Assembly: GCA_017470055.1 (NCBI GenBank)
Contig: JAFUFD010000104.1
Location: forward strand, 1-35,400
From: Prevotella sp.
GTDB lineage: Bacteria > Bacteroidota > Bacteroidia > Bacteroidales > Bacteroidaceae
Length of the DNA: 35,400 nt
Direction of reading: 5' to 3'
In this document: piece by piece, positions 24,479-34,052 of the stretch
How positions within the stretch are numbered: the stretch's first letter is position 1
Layout of the letters: each line of letters opens with the position of its first letter
Notes under the pieces: generated by a model
Database searches by the model: none
Told to the model about the DNA's origin: nothing
What the model saw: only the letters and a program-made list of their open reading frames with translations
Position numbers and translations under genes: made by a program

Positions 24479-24486
24479 TAACTTTG
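24479..24486 (+). promoter_or_regulatory. Promoter -7 box for susC-susD
   Basis: TAACTTTG matches TAnnTTTG, 40 nt before the ATG at 24527. No -33 TTTG sits at the right spacing, as expected for an activator-dependent promoter. Confidence 0.6.
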
Positions 24487-24526
24487 CCGCATAGTTTCAA
24501 TAACTTTAACTTTACTTAAGTTGACT

Positions 24527-27500
24527 ATGCGAAAAAGTAAAACTATCCTAGCAATGGGAATGATGGCTCTGGTAGGGCTGATGTGTTCCCCACAGGTGCA
24601 AGCCGGCAATGCTCTCAAGAGCGCAGCTGTACAGCAATCTAAGGAGATCACTGGTAATGTCAGTGACTCCGAGGGACCTCTGATTGGTGCTACTGTCATG
24701 GTGAAAGGCAGCAGTACAGGTGTTATTACCGATATCAACGGTAATTTTATTCTTCATGCGGATGCGGGTGCCACCCTCGTCGTCTCTTATGTGGGCTATG
24801 TCACGAAAGAGGTTCCTGCGCGCGATCATATTAATATTATATTGGAACAGGAAGGGCGAAGTCTCAATGAGGTGGTCGTCATCGGTTATGGTACTCAGCG
24901 CCGTGAGGCAGTGACAGGTTCTGTCGCCAATATCAATGGTGAGAAACTTAATCAGATTGCCGCTACTAATGCCGCACAGGCACTGCAAGGACGTGTGGCA
25001 GGTGTATTGATGACACAGACTTCCTCACAGCCTGGTGCCGAGATGCAGATCCGTATTCGTGGTCAGCGTTCGCTGAGCGCTTCCAACGACCCGTTGATCG
25101 TGCTCGACGGTATCCCCTTCATGGGGCAACTCTCCGACATCAACCCTACCGACATCAAGTCGATGGATATCCTGAAGGATGCCTCCGCCACCGCTATTTA
25201 TGGTAGCCGTGGTGCCAATGGTGTCATCATGATCACCACCGTGAAGGGTAGTCAGGGTACTCCTGCGAAGGTCAGTTATAACGGTTATGTCAGTTTCAAG
25301 ACTCTCTTCAAGAAGTATCCGATGATGAGTGGTGTGCAGTTTGCCAAGATGCGCAAATACGCAGGACTCTATGAGAACTCCCTGGAGGAGAGCGACGGCA
25401 CGGATACCGACTGGCAGGATGAGTTCTATCAGACAGGTGTCAGTCATAACCATGATATTAGCGTGACTGGTGGAACACAAGGTGGCAGTTATAGTTTTGG
25501 CGCAGGCTACTACCACGACGAGGCAGTAGTCCCCTCACAGGGCTACGACCGTGTGTCCGTACGTGGTAACTTCGACCAGATGGTGGGTAAATGGTTCCGC
25601 TTCGGACTGACCACCAATAACAGTTATCGCATCACCAAAGGCTCTAACATCGGTCTGTATAACGTACTGAGTATGAGTCCTCTGGCAAGTCCCTATGATG
25701 AGGATGGCAACCTGAAGCGTACCGTCCACATGCCTGCCGACGAGACATGGGTGCTCACCAAAGATGTAGTGGAGCGTAACGAGAATAACTGGTTGAAGGA
25801 AGACAAGGGTATCGGTTCCTATAACACCCTTTTTGGAGAAGTGAAATGTCCATGGGTGGAGGGTCTGAGTTATCGTATCAACTTAGGTCTGAACTACCGT
25901 TCGTCCAAGACGGGCGCCTTTACGGGAGTGGGTATCAACAATACCAACCCAGACTATCGTAACTCTGGTTCCGTCATAGAGAATAGCACCCGTAACTGGG
26001 CAGTGGAGAACGTGCTGACCTACGACCGTACTTTTGCGGAGAAGCATCACCTCAATGTGGTTGCCATGTACTCTGCCGAGGAGACGACCTTTGAGCAGAC
26101 AGGCGCCTCCGTCACAGACATCCCCGCCGAGTATTTCCAATACTACAACCTCGCTTCAGCATTAGGAGAGAAGAATCTCAACAACTATAATTATTGGCAG
26201 AGCGGACTCATCTCATGGATGGGACGTGTGATGTACTCCTACGACAACAAGTACATGATTTCCGCAGCCCTCCGCTCCGATGCGTCGTCACGACTCGCCA
26301 AGGGTCACCAATGGCATACCTATCCCGCTGTCTCCGTGGGATGGAATATCGCCCGTGAGAACTTCATGAGTGATCTCAAGTGGATTGACAATCTGAAGTT
26401 ACGTATCGGCTATGGTGAGACCTCCAACCAGAGTATCAGTCCATACTCTACGCTTGGTGGACTGGGTACCCGTGATTATAACTTCGGGTCCACCTACCTC
26501 ACTGGCTATTATGTGAATGCCCTGCCTAATACGGAGTTAGGATGGGAGTATTCCAAAACTTGGAACTTCGGTCTTGATTTCTCGCTCCTTAACGGTCGCC
26601 TGTGGGGAACTTTTGAGTACTATACGCAAAAAACTGACAATATATTGCTTGACGTATCCCTTCCCTCTACCGCTGGTGTTAGCAGTTTCACAGGTAACAT
26701 CGGTAAGACGCAGAACAAGGGCTTCGAGTTCACCCTTAACGGTATTATCCTCGACAACCATAACGGTTGGAACTGGGAGGCAGGCATCAACCTCTATGCT
26801 AACCGCAACAAACTCGTCGAACTCGCCTCTGGACAAGAGGAGGACGTGGCAAACCGCTGGTTCGTAGGTCATCCTATCGATGTCATCTACGACTATAAGA
26901 AGATCGGGTTGTGGCAGGCTGACGACCCCTATCTGGATATCCTTGAGCCTGGTGGTAACGTGGGTATGATAAAGGTGGAGTACACGGGTGAGTATAATGA
27001 CGACGGCACTCCAAAACGCTCCATCAATGCTGATGACCGTCAGGTGATAGACATGGAGCCCGATCTGATGGGAGGTTTCAATACTACCGTGGGCTACAAA
27101 CACTTTGACCTGAACGTGATTGGCTCCTTCCAGATTGGTGGAAAACTCATCAGCGCCATCCACTCCTCCAATGGTTATCTGAACATGCTTACAGGTCGTC
27201 GCAACAACCTCGATGTCGACTACTGGACAGAGGAGAATACTGGTGCGAAATATCCGAAACCAGGTGGCGCGACTACCAACGACAATCCGAAATACGGTTC
27301 TACACTCGGCTATTTCAATGCGGGCTATCTGAAGATCCGTGCCATCACCTTGGGGTATAACTTCGAGCACCTGAAATGTATCAAGGACTTGGGTATCAGT
27401 CGCCTGCGCCTGTATGCCACCATCCAGAATCCCTTTGTGCTCTTCTCACCTTACAATAACGAGTGCGGTCTTGACCCAGAGACCAACACCCTTGCCAACA

Positions 27501-27619
27501 ACGACAGCAACATGGCGGTGACGATGGACGGCTATACGGGTAAGCACAGTCTGCCCGTCATCGGCTACAACACGCCAACCACCCGCAATTTCTTGTTTGG
27601 CATCAACGTAACATTCTAA
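24527..27619 (+). CDS. susC: SusC/RagA-family TonB-dependent outer-membrane transporter
   Basis: I use the ATG at 24527; the open frame extends to a TTG two codons earlier. The 1030-residue protein has a signal peptide (ILAMGMMALVGLMCSPQVQA). A carboxypeptidase-regulatory-like domain follows at about 40-107 (ITGNVSDSEGPLIGATVMVK), then the conserved LNEVVVIGYGTQRR segment and a plug domain at about 125-235 (IRIRGQRSLSASNDPLIVLDG). A large beta-barrel ends in NFLFGINVTF, with the terminal aromatic residue needed for outer-membrane insertion. There is no N-terminal STN domain, so it does not look like an anti-sigma-linked transporter; control by the HTCS fits. It imports oligosaccharides with its SusD lid, encoded 12 nt downstream. 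Confidence 0.95.
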   Translation: MRKSKTILAMGMMALVGLMCSPQVQAGNALKSAAVQQSKEITGNVSDSEGPLIGATVMVKGSSTGVITDINGNFILHADAGATLVVSYVGYVTKEVPARDHINIILEQEGRSLNEVVVIGYGTQRREAVTGSVANINGEKLNQIAATNAAQALQGRVAGVLMTQTSSQPGAEMQIRIRGQRSLSASNDPLIVLDGIPFMGQLSDINPTDIKSMDILKDASATAIYGSRGANGVIMITTVKGSQGTPAKVSYNGYVSFKTLFKKYPMMSGVQFAKMRKYAGLYENSLEESDGTDTDWQDEFYQTGVSHNHDISVTGGTQGGSYSFGAGYYHDEAVVPSQGYDRVSVRGNFDQMVGKWFRFGLTTNNSYRITKGSNIGLYNVLSMSPLASPYDEDGNLKRTVHMPADETWVLTKDVVERNENNWLKEDKGIGSYNTLFGEVKCPWVEGLSYRINLGLNYRSSKTGAFTGVGINNTNPDYRNSGSVIENSTRNWAVENVLTYDRTFAEKHHLNVVAMYSAEETTFEQTGASVTDIPAEYFQYYNLASALGEKNLNNYNYWQSGLISWMGRVMYSYDNKYMISAALRSDASSRLAKGHQWHTYPAVSVGWNIARENFMSDLKWIDNLKLRIGYGETSNQSISPYSTLGGLGTRDYNFGSTYLTGYYVNALPNTELGWEYSKTWNFGLDFSLLNGRLWGTFEYYTQKTDNILLDVSLPSTAGVSSFTGNIGKTQNKGFEFTLNGIILDNHNGWNWEAGINLYANRNKLVELASGQEEDVANRWFVGHPIDVIYDYKKIGLWQADDPYLDILEPGGNVGMIKVEYTGEYNDDGTPKRSINADDRQVIDMEPDLMGGFNTTVGYKHFDLNVIGSFQIGGKLISAIHSSNGYLNMLTGRRNNLDVDYWTEENTGAKYPKPGGATTNDNPKYGSTLGYFNAGYLKIRAITLGYNFEHLKCIKDLGISRLRLYATIQNPFVLFSPYNNECGLDPETNTLANNDSNMAVTMDGYTGKHSLPVIGYNTPTTRNFLFGINVTF

Positions 27620-27631
27620 AGACAGGACATT

Positions 27632-29566
27632 ATGAAAACATCAATCAATAAAATCATTACTATCGGTGCGTTAGTGTCAGCACTGATGCTGAGTGCCTGT
27701 GGCAGTGTCCTCGACGAACAGCCACGCTCCCAGTTCGACCCGACCTTCTTCACTGAGGAGACGGGTATTGAAGGCGGACTCACCGCCCTTTACGCACACC
27801 TGCGTTACATCTATGGCAACGGTTACTACCTAAATATCTGCGAGACAGGTACCGACGAGTACACCTATGCCCAGTCGGCAGACGGTAACTTTAAGGATGC
27901 CGATTTCACCGACGCTGGTAAACTTGATGCCTCCACCAGTCGCTCGGACGTCCTGTGGGGACAGGCGTTCACCAATATTAATACCGCCAGTGGTATCATC
28001 GAGAATGGTGAGGCGGCAGGCATCAACGATGCTCTCCTTGCCGAGGCGTATTTCTTTCGTGCTTTCGATTATTTTCTGCTGGTACAGACTTTTGGCGGTG
28101 TTCCTCTGGATCTGGGTGCCGGTGAGATGGAGTTCAACACCTCACCAGTCCGTATCTCCGTCCGTAACACGGTTCCTGAGGTCTATGCCGCTATCTTCAG
28201 CGACTTGGAGAAAGCCGTCGCCGATCTGCCCGAGACCCCTCGCCTCACAGGTACTGTCACCAAGAATGTGGCACGTCTCTACCTCGCCAAGGCATATCTG
28301 ACCTATGGATGGTGGCTGGAGAACCCCAACAATATCCCCACCTATCCTGAATGCACCCGCAATGGTGGCGAGGCAAACAGTTATTTCCAGAAGGCTTACG
28401 ATACCGCCCAACAGGCTATCAACAATCCAGGACCCTATGCCTTGCAGGAGACTTTCTATGAAGTCAATGTCGCTACCAACGACCGTAACAGCGAGATCAT
28501 GCTCTATGCCGACCATGACGAGAACGAGAAGTATGGTAATGGTGGCAATGGTTATGGCTGGGGTAATGGCAACTCTCCTGAGAACTTCGCCTACTGGATG
28601 GAGACTTGGAACTATACAGAGTTGAAGGCGACAGCAGCCTCTGGCGGTGACATCAACCCCGTGCAGCGTGAGGCAGTGCAGGCACTGGGTCGTCCATGGA
28701 CTCGTATGGCTCCTATCGCAGACAACTTCATCGCTGGTGGTGCCTGGGAAGATGCAGTCAAGGACATCGACTCCCGTTATGATGCCACCTTCACCCTGCG
28801 CTATCACACCAATTTCCATAAGGCAGGCATCAGCGAGCCCTATGTCATTGGTGCCAACGGCATGCAGGTAGGTCCTGACGAGGTGTTCTTCAGTTGGGTA
28901 CCAGAGCGTGATGACGCAGCCATCGACTACACCGCCAATGGCGGAGCCCTTGGTGGTGGTGAGTTGCCTGGACGTGCCGACTTCGTGGTAGGCGTCAACC
29001 ATATCAGCCGTAAGAAGTACCCCATCAACTGGAAGTTAGGCATGTACCGCACCGACAACAATGGAACGCTGGGAACGCCCAATGGCGGCAGTCCCCGTCC
29101 CTATGTCATCGCCAAATTCTCTGAACTCTACCTGATTGGCGCTGAGGCTGCCGTCAAGTTAGGCAAGAACAGCGATGCTCGCACGTTGGTCAACGTGCTC
29201 CGTGCCCGTGCTGGTAAGCAGACCTTCTCGCAGAACGACAATACCATTGTCGCTGTCGACAATAGTGCCGCCATGACGGCAGCCACCCCCTCCACCATCA
29301 CCATCGACTTCATCCTCGATGAGCGTATGCGTGAGTTCTGGGGCGAGGGCTATCGTTGGTTCGACCTCGTGCGCACCCAGACATGGGCGCAGAAGGCAGG
29401 CACCTACCGCATCGCAGGCAATGGTGCCACCGACCGTGAGTTACAGACCTACACCCGCGCCATCAAGCCAGAGCATTACCTGCGTCCCATCCCACAGGGG
29501 CAGATCGACGGTCTGGAGCTGACGGAGGCGGAGAAAGACAACTATCAAAATCCCGCTTATCGCTGA
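27632..29566 (+). CDS. susD: SusD/RagB-family surface glycan-binding lipoprotein
   Basis: The 644-residue protein has a lipoprotein signal with the lipobox LSAC (C23). It has the SusD helical fold: an N-terminal region with tetratricopeptide-like helices (NDALLAEAYFFRAFDYFLLV) and the C-terminal SusD/RagB motif (FILDERMREFWGEGYRWFDL). It forms the hinged lid over the SusC barrel and binds the oligosaccharide at the cell surface. Aromatic clusters such as NGYGWGNGNSPENFAYWMET could contribute to glycan contact. It is co-transcribed with susC and is followed by a terminator hairpin at 29596-29633, closing the operon. Confidence 0.95.
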   Translation: MKTSINKIITIGALVSALMLSACGSVLDEQPRSQFDPTFFTEETGIEGGLTALYAHLRYIYGNGYYLNICETGTDEYTYAQSADGNFKDADFTDAGKLDASTSRSDVLWGQAFTNINTASGIIENGEAAGINDALLAEAYFFRAFDYFLLVQTFGGVPLDLGAGEMEFNTSPVRISVRNTVPEVYAAIFSDLEKAVADLPETPRLTGTVTKNVARLYLAKAYLTYGWWLENPNNIPTYPECTRNGGEANSYFQKAYDTAQQAINNPGPYALQETFYEVNVATNDRNSEIMLYADHDENEKYGNGGNGYGWGNGNSPENFAYWMETWNYTELKATAASGGDINPVQREAVQALGRPWTRMAPIADNFIAGGAWEDAVKDIDSRYDATFTLRYHTNFHKAGISEPYVIGANGMQVGPDEVFFSWVPERDDAAIDYTANGGALGGGELPGRADFVVGVNHISRKKYPINWKLGMYRTDNNGTLGTPNGGSPRPYVIAKFSELYLIGAEAAVKLGKNSDARTLVNVLRARAGKQTFSQNDNTIVAVDNSAAMTAATPSTITIDFILDERMREFWGEGYRWFDLVRTQTWAQKAGTYRIAGNGATDRELQTYTRAIKPEHYLRPIPQGQIDGLELTEAEKDNYQNPAYR

Positions 29567-29595
29567 TTTTGTCATCTATTTTTTGTTCATTTGGG

Positions 29596-29633
29596 AACTC
29601 GGGGGGCGTAGTGATGCGCCGCCTGAGTTTTTA
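29596..29633 (+). terminator. Terminator after susD
   Basis: AACTC (29596-29600) and following G-rich sequence pair with the complementary arm ending GAGTT (29625-29629). The stem is 15 positions long with two wobbles and one mismatch, followed by TTTTT. It lies 30 nt after the susD stop. Confidence 0.7.
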
Positions 29634-29645
29634 AATAAAGCATTG

Positions 29646-29653
29646 TAGTTTTG
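29646..29653 (+). promoter_or_regulatory. Promoter -7 box directly in front of the helix-hairpin-helix protein gene
   Basis: TAGTTTTG matches TAnnTTTG and ends only 4 nt before the ATG at 29658. The expected transcription start would fall at or next to the start codon, giving a leaderless transcript. Confidence 0.4.
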
Positions 29654-29657
29654 TAGA

Positions 29658-31661
29658 ATGTTATTAAGAGTTATCCATTTATTTATCGCTTTGTTGTTCT
29701 CCCCAACTCTTTTCTCACAAAATGCGGGAGGGTGGGAGAATGCTTTTCGGCAATGGATGGATGAAGAGGACATAGAGACTACCTCGATAGAGGAGGTCTA
29801 TGATATCTTATCCGTCTATGCGGACAATCCGCTAAACTTAAATCAGGCTACCCGTGAGGAACTGGAGCAGTTGCCTTTCCTCACACCACAGCAGGTGGAA
29901 CAGTTGTTGGCGTATGTCGACCGTTATGGTCCTATGCGTTCCATGGGTGAGTTGCAGATGCTGACGGCTCTGGATGCGGAGCGTCGCCAACTCCTGCGGT
30001 ATTTCACCTATCTTGGAGAGGCGAAGCCACGGGACAGCAGGCTCCGATTGGACTCTGCCTTTTTGCATGGCAACCACCAGTTGATGCTGACAGGAAAAAT
30101 TCCTCTTTATGAGCGGAGAGGTTTTCATGATGGTTATCTGGGCAGTCGCTATCGACATAGCATGCGTTACCAACTGAACTATCATGACAGGGTGAAGTGG
30201 GGAGTGACAGGTGCCAATGATGCTGGTGAGCCTTTTCTCTCCGGACGAAACAAGACAGGCTATGACCACTACTCCTATTATCTCCAATTGAAAGAACTTG
30301 GCATGACAGAGAACCTCTGTTTGGGAATGTATCGGGTACAGATGGGGATGGGACTCCTGATGAATGGAGGTTTTTATCTTGGCAAACTTGCCATCCTGCA
30401 ATCGATGGGTCGCTCTGGGGTGACGCTCCGTCCTCACTCCTCTCGTTCGACACAAGGGTATCTGCAAGGAGTAGCGGCCACATTCCGACTCCATCGTAAC
30501 TGGCAGTTGACAGCCTTTGCCTCCTATCGTCCTTTGGATGCGACATTGAACAAGGACAGCACGGCTCGCACATTGCTCACCAGCAGTTATCATCGCACCA
30601 AGACGGAGATGGGAAAGAAGAACAACACCCATGAGACAGACCTGGGAGGTAGTATTGGATGGCGCAAAGGTACGTTGTATGCACATGCCAATATCCTATA
30701 TACCCATTTCGACAGGACACTGGTTCCTCAGAAAGAGAGTATGCCCTATCGCCTGTATGCCGCTGAAGGCAATGATTTCATGAATATGAGTCTTGACTAT
30801 GGCTATACCAATGCTCGCCTCTCTTTCTCTGGTGAGACGGCAGTCAATAGGACAGGTGCCTTTGCCGCCATCCATCAGTTCAACTATCGTGTCAACCGCT
30901 ATCTGAATGCGCTATTGCTGCATCGTTATTATGACAAGAGGTATACAGCCCATCATGCACAGAGTTTCTGCGAGGGCTCTACTATTCAGAATGAGCATGG
31001 TGCCTATGTCGGGATGACTTGGCAACCCTCCTCTAAATTCTCGCTGAACTGGTATGCCGACTATGCCCATTTCCCTTATGTGCGCTATCAAGTCAGTCTA
31101 CCGAGTGATGCGTTTGATACCATGATACTTGTGCGTACCTTATTATATAAAGGATGGAAGTTAGAGGGACGCTACCGATTGCATATCCGCCAGAAAGACA
31201 ATGATGACAAAACGTGGCTTATCAACCGTAAAGAACACAGGGTAAGGCTTCGTCTCAGTCATGAGACCCGTTTCGGGCTTTCCTTGCAGACACAGGTAGA
31301 CGGTATCTACGTTGACTATCATCAATACGACAAAGGTTGGCTACTGTCTCAACAGGCAGTCTACCAGCGGCAATGGTTTCAATGTACTGGTAGTTTTGCT
31401 TATTTCCATACTGATAATTATGAGAGTCGCCTTTACCTCTATGAGCGTCCCATGCTCTATGAATACTCCTCGTTGATGCTTTATGGGAAGGGTATTCGTT
31501 ATATGTTGATGTCTCGTGCCGATATAGGGAAGCACCTGATGGTCACGGCAAAGATAGGAGTCACTAACTATTTTGACCGCTCAAAGATATCCAGTAGTTA
31601 TCAGGAGATTAACGGTTCTTCGATGGCTGATGTAGATGTACAGATAAGATGGAAATTCTAA
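29658..31661 (+). CDS. Helix-hairpin-helix and outer-membrane beta-barrel protein, function unknown
   Basis: The 667-residue protein has a signal peptide (RVIHLFIALLFSPTLFSQ). A ComEA-like helix-hairpin-helix region follows at about 58-115 (LNLNQATREELEQLPFLTPQ). About 540 residues follow, rich in alternating polar/aromatic strands (LMLTGKIPLYERRGFHDGYL, RLSFSGETAVNR) and ending in DVQIRWKF. This looks like a porin-like barrel with a terminal phenylalanine. The helix-hairpin-helix would normally bind DNA, yet here it sits on the periplasmic side. DNA uptake is a possible but unproven role. The gene stands alone; its stop overlaps that of the convergent glycosyltransferase by 3-4 nt (CTAA). 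Confidence 0.75.
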   Translation: MLLRVIHLFIALLFSPTLFSQNAGGWENAFRQWMDEEDIETTSIEEVYDILSVYADNPLNLNQATREELEQLPFLTPQQVEQLLAYVDRYGPMRSMGELQMLTALDAERRQLLRYFTYLGEAKPRDSRLRLDSAFLHGNHQLMLTGKIPLYERRGFHDGYLGSRYRHSMRYQLNYHDRVKWGVTGANDAGEPFLSGRNKTGYDHYSYYLQLKELGMTENLCLGMYRVQMGMGLLMNGGFYLGKLAILQSMGRSGVTLRPHSSRSTQGYLQGVAATFRLHRNWQLTAFASYRPLDATLNKDSTARTLLTSSYHRTKTEMGKKNNTHETDLGGSIGWRKGTLYAHANILYTHFDRTLVPQKESMPYRLYAAEGNDFMNMSLDYGYTNARLSFSGETAVNRTGAFAAIHQFNYRVNRYLNALLLHRYYDKRYTAHHAQSFCEGSTIQNEHGAYVGMTWQPSSKFSLNWYADYAHFPYVRYQVSLPSDAFDTMILVRTLLYKGWKLEGRYRLHIRQKDNDDKTWLINRKEHRVRLRLSHETRFGLSLQTQVDGIYVDYHQYDKGWLLSQQAVYQRQWFQCTGSFAYFHTDNYESRLYLYERPMLYEYSSLMLYGKGIRYMLMSRADIGKHLMVTAKIGVTNYFDRSKISSSYQEINGSSMADVDVQIRWKF

Positions 31662-32761
31662 ACGAACTGTCGATAGACCTCTAACACTTGACCTGCGACA
31701 TCAGTGCCACGGAAGCGTTGGATGTACTCTTGACTCTGGAGAATACGGAGGTCACGGTCTGGGGTATCACGTAAGACAGAGAGGATAGCAGCAGCCATTC
31801 CCTCGACATCATCGGGAGCAACATAAAGACAGGAGGGACCACCCGCCTCCTCTAAGCAGGAGCCCGTGCAGGCGATGACAGGGAGTCCTGCGGCTATCGC
31901 CTCAAGGATGGGAATGCCAAAACCCTCATAACGGGAGGGATAAACGAAAGCCTCGGCAGTCGCATAGATAGCAGCAAGGTCGCTGTCAGGGACTCCACTC
32001 AACAGGTGCAGGCGGTTACTCTTTGACAGCGTAGCAGCATAGTCGGTCTGTCTGCCTACAGCGACTAAATGCAGGTCGGAGGGTAATAGTTGTAATGCCT
32101 CGACGGCAAGACGGAGGTTTTTCCTACGCTCAATGGTACCAACACTAAGGATGAAACGCTCAGGGAGATGATAACGCTGGCGTACCTCCTGTCGCACATT
32201 AGGTGCGACGTTGGTTGAGAATCGGGGGGCAAAACTCTGATAGACAAGGCGGATGCGCTCCTCAGAGACATGTCCCAATTCCATAATGTCTTGTTTGGTA
32301 CGTTCACTGATAGCGATGATGCAGTCAGCCTCCTTGAGTGTCTGGCGAAACTTCCACTCATAAATCTTTGTGTCTATCCAATGGTAGTACTCGGGGTGGC
32401 GCAGAAAGATGAGGTCATGGATAGTCACTACACTACGAATACCCGTTTTACGGATGCCGATAGGCAGTTCGCCTGACAAGCCATGGAAGACTTGTACGCC
32501 ATCGTTTATCAAATCTTTGATAATGCCGTGGGTGCGCCACCATGCCTTGCGGAGGGAGGAAGGATTGCCTTGCGGATAGTGGAACTGGGCTCCTTCGATG
32601 ATCTGTGAGCGCAGGTCGTCACGTCCTTTGTCAGGGGCATAGAGAAGGTATTCGACACCCTCTTCCCCCCGTCTGATAAGGTCATTGACGAGGGTACGAC
32701 CATAACTGCCGAGTCCCGTCCCATTCCATACGATGCGCTTCGCATCGAAACCAATAATCAT
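31658..32761 (-). CDS. Glycosyltransferase family 4 (GT-B fold)
   Basis: The 367-residue cytoplasmic enzyme has the GT4 layout. The N-terminal domain begins MIIGFDAKRIVWNGTGLGSYG with the glycine-rich acceptor loop. A middle segment (FILSVGTIERRKNLRLAVEA) precedes the nucleotide-sugar binding site with the E-x7-E motif, E279 in YEGFGIPILEAIAAG and E287. Such enzymes transfer a sugar from a nucleotide donor with retention, usually in surface polysaccharide synthesis. The donor is unknown. Its start overlaps the stop of the aminotransferase gene by 4 nt (ATGA), so the two are coupled and may build or attach the same amino sugar. Confidence 0.88.
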   Translation of the reverse strand: MIIGFDAKRIVWNGTGLGSYGRTLVNDLIRRGEEGVEYLLYAPDKGRDDLRSQIIEGAQFHYPQGNPSSLRKAWWRTHGIIKDLINDGVQVFHGLSGELPIGIRKTGIRSVVTIHDLIFLRHPEYYHWIDTKIYEWKFRQTLKEADCIIAISERTKQDIMELGHVSEERIRLVYQSFAPRFSTNVAPNVRQEVRQRYHLPERFILSVGTIERRKNLRLAVEALQLLPSDLHLVAVGRQTDYAATLSKSNRLHLLSGVPDSDLAAIYATAEAFVYPSRYEGFGIPILEAIAAGLPVIACTGSCLEEAGGPSCLYVAPDDVEGMAAAILSVLRDTPDRDLRILQSQEYIQRFRGTDVAGQVLEVYRQFV

Positions 32762-33903
32762 GGTTGGTCAGGGGTTAGCGTTTTTATACCCTCTAACACT
32801 AACTGTGCTATACGGATAGCCTCCTCATCGGTCAACTCATAATATAGTGGAAGGCGGACGAGACAATCACCATACCGATCACAGTTCACCAAAGAAGCCC
32901 CAGTGAACTGGTCTTTATAATATGCACTAGAATGGAGGGGCAAATAATGGAAAGTAATCTGTATACCTTGTTCTTTCAGTCCTGCTATCAATTTAGTACG
33001 AAAGTCAAGGCTGGGGCATACAAGATAATACATGTGCCCGTTGTTGGTGGCATAGTCAGGAATCTGTGGCAATAGGATGCCGCCGTCCTCCACGTTTCCA
33101 CGTAAGATACTGTCATAAATCTTCCAGATATGCTTTCGCTTTCCCTGAATATCTTCCAACTGCTCCAACTGTGCCCATAAGAAGGCTGCGTTGAACTCGG
33201 AAGGGAGAAACGACGAACCGATGTCACACCAGCCGTATTTATTGACCATTCCCCGATAGAATTCCGCACGGTTGGTACCTTTCTCCCAGATAATCTCGGA
33301 GCGGCGGATGAAACGCTCGTCGTTGACGACCAACATACCACCCTCACCACAATTGATGTTCTTCGTCTCATGGAATGAGAAAGCCCCTAAATGACCGATG
33401 CCACCTAAGGGAAGACCCTTATAAAATGAGTCTATGGATTGGGCTGCGTCCTCGACCACAAGGAGGTGGTGTTGCTCAGCCAACCGCATAATGTTGTCCA
33501 TATCACAGGCAACTCCCGCATAGTGAACGACCACAATGACTTTGGTCTTTTCTGTGATAAGTGGCTTAATGGTCTCTACCGTAATATTGGGATTGTCAGC
33601 ACCACTATCGGCAAACACCACCTTGGCACCCTCACGCAGGAAAGCGATGGCTGACGATACGAAGGTATAAGAGGGTACTATCACCTCGTCATCTGGCTTC
33701 AACTCACAAAGCATGGCACACATCTCTAATGCATCCGTACCAGAGGTACATAACAGGCACTTCTTGAAACCATAACGCTTCTCGAAGAACGCATGGCAAC
33801 GCTTGGTGAAATCACCATTGCCTGACATGGTCATCGAGCCACATACTTCCTTGATATAGTCCAATTCTCGACCAGAACAATAGGGTTTATTAAATGGTAT
33901 CAT
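32758..33903 (-). CDS. rffA: dTDP-4-keto-6-deoxyhexose aminotransferase, RffA/WecE type
   Basis: The 381-residue PLP enzyme closely follows E. coli RffA in its motifs: MIPFNKPYCSGRELDYIKEV at the start, then DEVIVPSYTFVSSA, VHYAGVACDMDNIM and VVEDAAQSID (D152). The PLP lysine is K181 in FSFHETKNINCGEGG. RffA transaminates dTDP-4-keto-6-deoxy-D-glucose to the 4-amino-4,6-dideoxygalactose nucleotide used in surface glycans. Product stereochemistry is inferred from the similarity. It is first in a two-gene unit with the GT4 gene. No dTDP-glucose synthesis genes are in the window, so the substrate must be supplied from elsewhere. The -7 box is at 33927-33934. Confidence 0.88.
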   Translation of the reverse strand: MIPFNKPYCSGRELDYIKEVCGSMTMSGNGDFTKRCHAFFEKRYGFKKCLLCTSGTDALEMCAMLCELKPDDEVIVPSYTFVSSAIAFLREGAKVVFADSGADNPNITVETIKPLITEKTKVIVVVHYAGVACDMDNIMRLAEQHHLLVVEDAAQSIDSFYKGLPLGGIGHLGAFSFHETKNINCGEGGMLVVNDERFIRRSEIIWEKGTNRAEFYRGMVNKYGWCDIGSSFLPSEFNAAFLWAQLEQLEDIQGKRKHIWKIYDSILRGNVEDGGILLPQIPDYATNNGHMYYLVCPSLDFRTKLIAGLKEQGIQITFHYLPLHSSAYYKDQFTGASLVNCDRYGDCLVRLPLYYELTDEEAIRIAQLVLEGIKTLTPDQP

Positions 33904-33926
33904 GGGCTTTTCGTTTCTTTGCGATG

Positions 33927-33934
33927 CAAAGTTA
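33927..33934 (-). promoter_or_regulatory. Promoter -7 box for the rffA-GT4 unit
   Basis: The minus strand reads TAACTTTG, 23 nt upstream of the ATG at 33903. Confidence 0.6.
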
Positions 33935-34052
33935 CGAAATAATGCTGAAATAGAAAAGCATTTTTGGATGATTAACGCAGTTCAGCCCATAAATAAAGGC
34001 ATTTGAGCGCAAAACGAGGAAATTTCGCAAAGTGGCATTAAGCAAATCGCGG

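Noticed and set aside
26537-27370. 277-codon minus-strand open frame opposite susC
   Set aside because: It is a mirror frame of a conserved, GC-richer gene, with no start context, promoter box or recognisable domain.
28142-29002. 286-codon minus-strand open frame opposite susD
   Set aside because: Same reason: it is the antisense shadow of a clearly conserved susD gene.
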